From Euborellia annulipes (taxonomy: Eukaryota > Arthropoda > Insecta > Dermaptera > Anisolabididae): a stretch of DNA of 64,000 nucleotides. The stretch is from NCBI GenBank assembly GCA_023213315.1, contig JAKCPI010005174.1, forward strand, positions 37,087 through 101,086, written 5' to 3'. A model generated the notes under the pieces. That model saw only the letters and a list, made by a program, of their open reading frames with translations. It had not been told where the DNA came from and ran no database searches. This document shows positions 57,357-64,000 of the stretch, piece by piece (positions within the stretch are counted from its first letter, which is position 1; every line of letters begins with the position of its first letter). A program made the translations under genes and the position numbers.

Positions 57357-57827
57357 TAGGGCTGGACGGTAAACCGGTTTACCGGTGAAAACCGGTAAAA
57401 ATTTTTTACCGAAAACGCGGTAACGAACCTCTAATTCGGTAAAAACCGGTTTTTTTTCGAAAGTCGGTAAAAACCAATTTTTTCTGACGGGGAAAAATTT
57501 TGGTTCCGCGAAAAAAAATGTTCCGCGGCGGCAAACTTTGGTTCCGCGGCGGCAAATTCCGGTTCCACGGGCGGCAAAAAAATTGGCGTCTCTAAAAAAA
57601 AGGTAAAATATTTTTTCGGACGGGAAAAAATTAAATTTTGGTTCCGCGAAAAAAAATGTTCCGCGGCGGCAAGCTTTGGTTCCGCGGGCGGCAAACTTTG
57701 GTTCCGCGGGCGGTAAAAAATTTTTACCGACTTTCGAGAAAAACCGGTTTTTACCGACTTTCGAGAAAAACCGGTTTTTTTTTCATTATCGAGGTCGGTA
57801 ATGAAAATCCATTACCGTCCAGCCCTA
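57357..57827. mobile_element. hAT-like MITE, TAGGGCTGGACGG family (copy E1)
   Basis: It begins TAGGGCTGGACGGTAAACCGG minus the last base and ends CCATTACCGTCCAGCCCTA. The interior is made of ACCGGTTTTTACCG-type repeats around the TTTGGTTCCGCGGGCGGC filler. Left flank GATTTGAG and right flank ACTACTAT do not match, explained by a later inversion (see findings). Frames inside are artefacts. Confidence 0.85.
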
Positions 57828-57952
57828 ACTACTATCATGATTGCGGTTAGAGTTGTTGCTATTATTATTATTATTATTATTTGAAATGCCTATCAGGATC
57901 CCCGTTTATTTACCCGAGGTGCTTTCGTGCACGAAGACACACACCTCAAATC
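57828..57952 (-). repeat. Inverted segment between two hAT MITEs, with SINE2-like end
   Basis: 57888-57952, read on the minus strand, is GATTTGAGGTGTGTGTCTTC, GTGCACGAAAGCACCTCGGG and TAAATAAACGG, the direct continuation of the SINE2-like copy ending at 57356. The GATTTGAG at 57945-57952 (minus) matches the flank at 57349-57356. 57862-57885 is an (ATT)n run. Confidence 0.85.
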
Positions 57953-58488
57953 TAGGGCTGGACGGTAATGGATTTTCATTACCGACCTCGATAATGAAAA
58001 AAAAACCGGTTTTTCTCGAAAGTGGTAAAAACCGGTTTTTCTCGAAAGTCGGTAAAAATTTTTTACCGCCCGCGGAACCAAAGTTTGCCGCCGCGGAACC
58101 AAAATTGTTTCCCGTCCGAAAAAATATTTTACCTTTTTTTTTAGAGACGCCAATTTTTTGCCGCCCGCGGAACCGGAATTTGCCGCCGCGGAACCAAAGT
58201 TTGCCGCCGCGGAACATTTTTTTTCGCGGAACCAAAATTTTTCCCCGTCAGAAAAGATATTTTACCTTTTTTTTAGAGACGCCAATTTTTTTGCCGCCCG
58301 CGGAACCGGAGTTTGCCGCCGCGGAACATTTTTTTTCGCGGAACCAAAATTTTTTCCCGGTTACCGATCCGAGAAAAATCGGTTTTTACCGACTTTCGAA
58401 AAAAAAAAACCGGTTTTTACCGAATTAGAGGTTCGTTACCGCGTTTTCGGTAAAAATTTTTTACCGGTCGGTTTACCGTCCAGCCCTA
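57953..58488. mobile_element. hAT-like MITE, TAGGGCTGGACGG family (copy E2, inverted to E1)
   Basis: It begins TAGGGCTGGACGGTAATGGA, the complement of E1's right end, and ends GGTTTACCGTCCAGCCCTA, the complement of E1's left end. The interior has the same filler in opposite orientation. The long frame 57841-58428 spans this repeat and is not a gene. Confidence 0.85.
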
Positions 58489-59454
58489 ACATTCAATCAT
58501 CAAATAACAGGCAAATAACAACACCCATATCCGCCATTTGTAAAAAAGTGTCAACAACAGGAATTGCTCCCTGACTAGAAATATCAACGATCGAAATTCT
58601 TCAAAAATTCAAAATCAGGTTGGTTGTTTATTTCATTCCTAGTAATACTAAATAATATATTTTTAATTTTTTTATAATTATAATAGGGCGGAACAGAGTT
58701 TTTAGGGGGGCAAAATTTAATTGGCCCTCGTTAAAATTTTTAAAAATATATATTTATTTAAAATTTTTTAATTGCGCCCCCGAACGGGGACACCACGCCC
58801 CCCCCAGATCGGCCGATTAGAATTGAATGAAATAGAATTTTTTCCTTGATTCACTGTTTTGGCATTTATAAAAATATTAATTTGTTTTTATATTTATTTA
58901 TGAAGAAAAGCTGCCGCGCTGCGAAAATGGGTTTCCAGAATCATAGAATGCTTAGAATTGAGAAAACAAATGAAATAGCACGGCTATTTTTACTGTAATA
59001 GCTGCCCAATTTCCCTTGACATTGAAAAGGCTTTGTAAAGTTCATAATTATGCTCATTTACAAATGCTTTCACTTTATTTATTTGTCACTTTGTTTATTC
59101 CCTGGGTAAAGTGGCTGAGTCCCACCCTTGTGTTTTCTACTTGTGATTATATCATTGTTGTTTTTATAAAAAAAAATGAAAATCTTTATTGGAAATATTC
59201 TAGGTTTGAATCATTAAAGTTTCCATTTAAAAATATATAATATAATATAAATAATCACAAGTAGAAAAGGCATGAGTGGGATATTATTGTGAATTTTGTC
59301 CCTCCATGAACATTTTTACCAATTAAAATTACACAGTGATTTTAGTTTTAATTAAAGAAAGAAATTTTTTATTTATTAATCCCGCCAACTTTGTTCAAAA
59401 TTTTGTTGAATAAAAATGTTATTTACCGTCATTTATCTAAAAACAAAAATATTT
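58489..59454. other. Intergenic; MITE fragment and imperfect inverted repeat
   Basis: 58686-58815 holds GC-rich MITE-like ends (GGGCGGAACAGAG and CGCCCCCCCCAGATCGGCC). 59135-59280 has CCCACCCTTGTGTTTTCTAC mirrored by ATAATCACAAGTAGAAAAGG, an imperfect foldback. No gene. Confidence 0.45.
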
Positions 59455-59700
59455 TATTTAAACCCAACCGAGAGGGTTCAGTCGTCAGCTAGCCATCAAG
59501 CAGTTAAGACCTCGAGCGCCACAGCAGTAAAGAAAAACCAAAACACAAATCACTTCGACCATCAACACGCAAACCGCCACCACACGACCCAACACATCTC
59601 AAAGGCAAACACAAGCCTCGGAAACATCCAGCAATACATCGACCGGGGGAGTAGGCAGATTGAGGCCCCAAAGCCAACCTAAATTAAACACAGACACGAT

Positions 59701-59731
<31 letters not shown>

Positions 59732-60062
59732 TAAATCTCAGAAACAAACCCAATCTCCTAACACATCCACTAACCAAACCAATAACACATCGACTTGGGG
59801 ATGCAGACTGAGACCCCGTAGTCAACCTAAACCAAACACAAACACAATTACACACACTCAACCTTCCTCCTGCTCTCAGAGACCAAACCAACCCTCTGAG
59901 GCATCCAAATTGACCTGGGGACCAGCAAGACTGCGACCCCGTAAACAAACCACCCCAACAATTCCCCCCTAATTCCATACTCTTGAAAATGGCTCCAAAA
60001 GGAGAGCCGAAACGTCGAGTAAATCTCAACCTCACACGCGACTCAACCCGAGAAAACTTATC
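59455..60062 (+). repeat. A/C-skewed segment, probable retroelement remnant
   Basis: For about 600 bp the + strand is dominated by A and C with few G and T, unlike everything around it, with AACCAAACACAAACAC-type text. GACCTGGGGACCAGCAAGA, GACTTGGGGATGCAGACTGA and GACCGGGGGAGTAGGCAGA are three diverged copies of one block, each followed by a CCCCGTA/GCCCCAAAG and AACCAACC-like stretch, so the unit repeats about every 170 bp. It ends TGGCTCCAAAAGGAGAGCCG-AAACGTCGAG. The open frame 59416-59682 reflects the skew. Confidence 0.5.
59701..59727 (+). repeat. (CA)n microsatellite
   Basis: About 13 CA units within the A/C-rich segment. Confidence 0.9.
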
Positions 60063-60468
60063 TTCGCATATATATAGAGGGAGAGAGAGAAAGTATTGGA
60101 TTCATGTCAAAAATTCGATGTCGAGACTTTGATGGATATACATGATTTGAGGTCCCATGAATCCAAAAAAGTGGTTTTCGCGACATGGTCTCTCTGTCTG
60201 GGTTCAATTTAAAGCATGAAGGAATTGAGCTAGGAAGATGAAATTTTATATTTAAGTTAGTCACCACCCTAGGGCATGAAAATAAACTTTTAATCAAAAT
60301 CGGCCAAAGAGTAATAGTACTTTACTGATTAAGTTTTTCAGTTTTTTTTTTTGATTTTCTCAAAATTCGTTCCAACGATTTTTTTTTTTTAATTTATAAA
60401 TCAATTATTTTTTAGATGCTCTTTGAAATGTATATTCTCATTTTGCCTCATCTGGTGTGGCAAGCACA

Positions 60469-61436
60469 CACTGTAAAAAAAAATTTTAATTTTAGTATGT
60501 TTTAGTATAGTAAATTTACAAATTTTCCTTGTAAATGATAACTACCGTACATTTGTATACTAAATTTACAAATTTATGCATTCAAAAAATTTTTACAACC
60601 AAAAAACATTTTAAAATTACAATTCTCTTGGAAAATTAGAGTAAATATTGTAATTTTACCATACGATTTCTAATTTTACAATACAACGGCATTGTAATTT
60701 TAGAACACGGTTTGTAATTTTAGCAAAGGGTTTGTAATTTTACAAAAAGGTTTCTAATTTTACAATACAAGGGTATTGTAATTTTCCTTTTAAGGCTGCC
60801 TGAGTCGGCCAACATGGCCGACTTTGTTTCGACTGCTTTTTAGCTTTCTTAATAAAGACATTTTTGGCACTATAAGGATTTATTTAAGTTATAATAATAC
60901 AAAAAATAATAATATTATGATAACTTTAAGTTTATTTTTTATTTTATTATTTAGTAAAAATAGTTGACAATGAGGTCATACTTGAATGCCAAATAGCAGA
61001 GTTAGAGCATTAGTTAACAGGTGATTCGATGGTCAAATGGGCTAGGCAGCAAGACTTCTACAAAAAAGGTCAGTGTTCAAATCCTGGAGGAATTTTTCAT
61101 TAAATAAAAATATTTATTTCACTCCATCCAGGTAGAGACGTCCCCTAAAGGTCAATAACCTATGGGTCCAGTCGTAAATTTTTTTTTCTTTTTTCTAAAA
61201 ATTAGTAAAATTACAAACATTTGGATTGTAAAATTGCTAAATATTTGTAAAATTACCAGACATTTGGATTGTAAAATTGCTAAATATTAGTAAAATTACC
61301 ACACATTTGTAAATGATTTTTGCAAAGAGTTTTGTAAAAATATAATTCAACTGTATAGTAAATTTAGTATCTATTGGTCTTGGAAATTTGCTTACAACAA
61401 AAAAATTGTAAAATCATCGAAATTTTTTTTACAGTG
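60469..61436. mobile_element. CACTA/EnSpm-like non-autonomous element
   Basis: Termini CACTGTAAAAAAAAATTT and AAATTTTTTTTACAGTG, with a 2-bp duplication CA. Removing the element restores the R-family reading AAGCACAGAAAAC. CACTR ends with a 2-3-bp duplication define the CACTA superfamily. Subterminal arrays of GTAATTTTAC/TAAAATTAC motifs (60600-60790, 61195-61300) are typical of CACTA elements. 968 bp, no transposase; a SINE2-like piece is nested inside. Confidence 0.8.
61018..61190 (+). mobile_element. SINE2-like head nested in the CACTA-like element
   Basis: AGGTGATTCGATGGTCAAAT, GGGCTAGGCAGCAAGACTTC, B-box-like GTGTTCAAATCCTGG, then TTTTTCATTAAATAAAAATA and CCATCCAGGTAGAGACGTCC parallel the 13851 copy. 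Confidence 0.6.
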
Positions 61437-61703
61437 CAGAAAACAATTTTCGAGGTAAGAGAAAGTTATGTGCTGTGCGCCATCACACCAGATTTTTATT
61501 ATTTATCTCGTCTAAAAGAAAAAAAAAAAAAAAAACCTATCATATGATTTTTATTATGAAAATTGTATTTTTGTATTTAAAAAGATTATTTGGGAAAGGA
61601 TTACGGGATAAATAAAACAATTATTAAAAAAAAATAAATCTTTATTGAATATTTAAATTATGTTGTTGATAAAATATAATAAATAAATATTTCTTTGTTT
61701 CAG

Positions 61704-61912
61704 AAGGAAAAAAATTCATCCATGTGCGTCATCATCATCATTATTAAAGAAAGAGGAAATTATTTTTAAAAACAAGAAAGCAAGTCTTTCATTTGCATAC
61801 AGGTCGAGCTAGAAGCCAGTCGATTGAATTCATCTCTCTGCTTGGTCTTCCATTGCGATTCTATTAGTGAGAATAAAACATCACATACACTTCATCTCGC
61901 TGAAATTAAAAG
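61704..61912 (+). other. Candidate noncoding/UTR exon
   Basis: A 209-bp non-repeat island between R-family copies, preceded by TATTTCTTTGTTTCAG and followed by TTAAAAG/GTAATT. All three frames have stops; the longest reads RKKIHPCASSSSLLKKEEII and ends after about 35 codons. The balanced 61800-61880 part (AGCCAGTCGATTGAATTCAT) contrasts with its AT-rich surroundings. It could be a 5' or 3' UTR exon of a + strand gene. A second acceptor-like GCATACAG lies at 61802. Confidence 0.3.
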
Positions 61913-61965
61913 GTAATTATTATTTGCATATTTGTCTTTCATAAAGGGTTAACTTTTTAATACTT

Positions 61966-62077
61966 TTTCTTATCTATATATATGTTAATATATAGAGAAA
62001 GTATTCGATTTCGAGATTTTGATGGATATACACGTTTTTAGGTTCAACTGGGTGTCGCAAAATGGCCTATCTGTAGG
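61966..62077 (-). repeat. R-family copy, truncated by the hAT element and window end
   Basis: TTTTTCTTATCTATATATAT, GAGAAAGTATTCGATTTCGA and CAAAATGGCCTATCTGTAGG are the first part of an R copy. It resumes at 63992 (TCTGTAGGC) and presumably runs on past the window. Confidence 0.75.
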
Positions 62078-62484
62078 TAGGGCTGGACGGTAAACCGGTT
62101 TACCGGTAAAAACCGGTAAAATTTTTTTACCGAAAACGCGGTAACGAACCTCTAATTCGGTAAAAACCGGTTTTTCTCGAAAGTCGGTAAAAACCGGTTT
62201 TTCTCGAAACTCGGTAAAAACCGGTTTTTCTCGAAAGTCGGTAAAAACCGGTTTTTCTCGAACTCCGTAAAAATCTGCTTTTCTCGAAACACGGTAAAAT
62301 CCGTATTTTCTTTATTTTATCGAATTGATTTCAAGCTTATATTCAGTTTTAGGAAGTGTAATTTAAGATTCTTTTTAATTTTTTTTTTAATTGAATTATA
62401 ATAGAAAAAAAATCTAAGGTGTCTTCATACAAGAAAATTTGTTTAACTTTCTCTTATTTCGTATGGGAATATTCAGGTAGACTG

Positions 62485-62905
62485 ATCAACTCAAATTGAT
62501 CCCGGGCGCCCCTATTTTTGAGATTTGAATAACTTGGCCCCCACTAGTGCAAATTTGATCAAAATTGGAATTTAAGCTCAGGGTAGAATCTAAAAGAGTA
62601 TGATCAACTCAAAATGATCCCGGACCCCGCCTAATTTTGAGATTTGAATAACTTGGACCCCACTAGTGCAAATTTGATCAAAATTGGAATTTAAGCTCAG
62701 AGTAGAATCTAAAAGAGTATGTTCAACTCAAAATGATGCAGCCCCTCCATTTAAAATTTCATCGAATTTTGTCTATTGGGGGCGAATTTATTCAAAACTA
62801 AAAAATTCAGTAGGGGGGTCGGGGATCATTTTTAGTTCATCATAGCCTTACTCTGAGGTTAAATTCCAATTTTCATCAAATTTGCACCCGAGGGGTCCAA
62901 TTTTT
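62485..62905. repeat. 122-bp direct repeat with a further inverted copy
   Basis: The block with AACTCAAAATGATCCCGG, TTGAGATTTGAATAACTTGG and GCAAATTTGATCAAAATTGG is repeated at about 62485 and 62607. A diverged copy occurs in inverse orientation at 62765-62900 (TTCCAATTTTCATCAAATTTGC, 20-base core). Confidence 0.75.
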
Positions 62906-63286
62906 TCAAAACTCATATATAAGGAGAAAAGGGTTGGGCTTTGAAAAAAATTGTACGGGGCAAAAATTATTTTTCTTAATCGATTAAAGAAAAAAGAGAG
63001 AAACGAATATAATAAAAATAATAAAATTAATTATAATAATAAATTTAATATCTCTAATTTTTCAGGTCTACTTAGATTAATTAAATTGGAAATTTTTTTC
63101 CGATTTCAATGATATATAGATCATGATAGGCTATTTTTTATTTTATCTAAATAGACTATATTTAATTAAAATTAAATTTTTATATCAATAGGTAAAAATC
63201 TATCTTTTTTTTTTTTTAGCAGAAAAAAAAACAAAGTTTATAAAATGTAGGCTTTTAATAAATTTTATTGCGCGCCGCTGAGTGCC

Positions 63287-63307
63287 GTAGAGAGAGAGAG
63301 AGAGAGC
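63287..63307 (+). repeat. (AG)n microsatellite
   Basis: AG repeats inside the 1.9-kb hAT-like element, next to a polypurine segment. Confidence 0.8.
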
Positions 63308-64000
63308 AAAGAGAAGAGAGGGACCCCCTCCCTTAGCCTCTCCCTTTCACTCTTGCGTCTCTTCAAATATGTTTGTCTAAAATTTTTTTTATTAAATACG
63401 TACGTATTTAAAAAAGTTTTAATAATTATACTTATTTCTTAAATCCCTTATTTTGAAAGGATTTTTGGAATATATTAAAAAATATTCTCCCTGGGGTTCA
63501 TATCTTGTGGGTGTACCTGAGGTCCCGAGGTCGCTTCCCATTACAAGCGAGCAAAATGTATTTCAATTGAATTGGCTACCAAGCATTTTAAATTAATTAA
63601 TTATTACTGATGGGTTCTAAATGGCTTTAGATGCGACCTTAAAGGAAATATAAAAATTACACTTGGAAATGCTACTGTATATATGTGAAGTGTATAATTT
63701 TATTAAAGTGATGAAAATTCAAGTAAAAATATGGAAAACGAGAAAAATTAGATAAAAACAGCCCTACGGTAAAAAAACGACTCGGTTTTTATCGTAAGAT
63801 CGGTAAAAACCGGTTTTTCTCGAAACTCGGTAAAAACCGGTTTTTCTCGAAAGTCGGTAAAAACCGGTTTTTCTCGGAAAGTCGGTAAAAACCGGTTTTT
63901 CTCGAAACTCGGTAAAAACCGGTTTTTACCGTAAGGCGGTTTTTTTTCATTATCGAGGTCGGTAATGAAAATCCATTACCGTCCAGCCCTATCTGTAGGC

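Larger units (their letters stand above)
60066..61498 (-). repeat. R-family copy interrupted by a CACTA-like element
   Basis: 60066-60468 runs from the TA hairpin and GAGAAAGTATTGGATTCATG to CTGGTGTGGCAAGCACA. 61437-61498 continues CAGAAAACAATTTTCGAGGT, AGAGAAAGTTATGTGCTGTG and ATCACACCAGATTTTTA. Together they form a near-full R copy. Confidence 0.85.
62078..63991. mobile_element. hAT-like element, 1.9 kb, TAGGGCTGGACGG family
   Basis: It begins TAGGGCTGGACGGTAAACCG and ends CCATTACCGTCCAGCCCTA, flanked by a perfect 8-bp duplication TCTGTAGG (62070-62077, 63992-63999). Both ends carry tandem AAAACCGGTTTTTCTCGAAA-type units (62160-62280, 63800-63930). No transposase frame is present. The internal repeats and a SINE1 tail (63600-63650) show it is a composite non-autonomous copy, the longest of this family here. 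Confidence 0.9.

Noticed and set aside
57841..58428. Longest open frame in the window, 195 codons
   Set aside because: It lies across the inverted hAT MITE E2 and translates its short repeats (PPAEPKFAAAEP-type text). The same MITE read in the other orientation at 57431-57694 gives a similar periodic peptide. Periodic filler, not a protein.
59700..60035. Minus-strand 111-codon frame ending in Cys-Val repeats
   Set aside because: Produced by the (CA)n run and the A/C-skewed segment; no independent coding signal.
60058..60297. Minus-strand frame resembling frames at 8701-8892 and 55938-56201
   Set aside because: These are the same R-family repeat segment in different copies, with varying start and stop. 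No splice or domain support.

Overview
This is a eukaryotic, strongly AT-rich, repeat-dense window. One gene can be recognised with confidence: the last two coding exons (+ strand) of an arthropod 5-HT7-type serotonin receptor, a Gs-coupled class A GPCR. Exon A (9088-9311) encodes TM6, TM7 and helix 8. Exon B (23751-24051) encodes the cytoplasmic tail, ending in ESFL. A 14.4-kb intron with consensus splice sites separates them. The protein points to an arthropod, most likely an insect; the many hAT/SINE/Helitron-type repeats would suit a hemipteran-like genome, but I cannot name the species. The receptor's N-terminal exons lie left of the window. One canonical tRNA-Lys(UUU) gene lies at 29940-30012.

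Layout. 1-9087 is presumed upstream intron, almost entirely repeats: a Helitron-like element, then a tRNA-derived SINE split by a 4.6-kb Transib-like transposon that itself holds a 20-copy, roughly 125-bp satellite. 9312-23750 (intron) holds foldbacks, a mariner relic, a large 685-bp-arm inverted-repeat transposon with a dead SWIM-domain transposase, and hAT MITEs. 24052-24217 is 3' UTR followed by a good splice donor. From there to the window end I find no further recognisable protein gene, only two splice-bounded islands that could be exons (31932-32007, 61704-61912), one tRNA, and nested transposons.

The most informative content is the transposon stratigraphy. Many elements have both termini and a target-site duplication (TSD) readable by eye: Transib-like (CGTCG), seven hAT-like elements (8 bp, one imperfect), two elements with 4-bp TSDs, one CACTA/EnSpm-like (CA), and a SINE (12 bp). 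Several are nested, giving relative ages. At 57357-58488 two inverted hAT MITEs bracket a segment whose flanks show it was inverted by recombination between them. I saw no intact transposase, no LTR element and nothing of prokaryotic or viral character. The possible system of interest is this non-autonomous transposon community: the Transib-like element with RSS-like ends and amplified internal satellite, and hAT MITEs with different ends that share one internal filler sequence.
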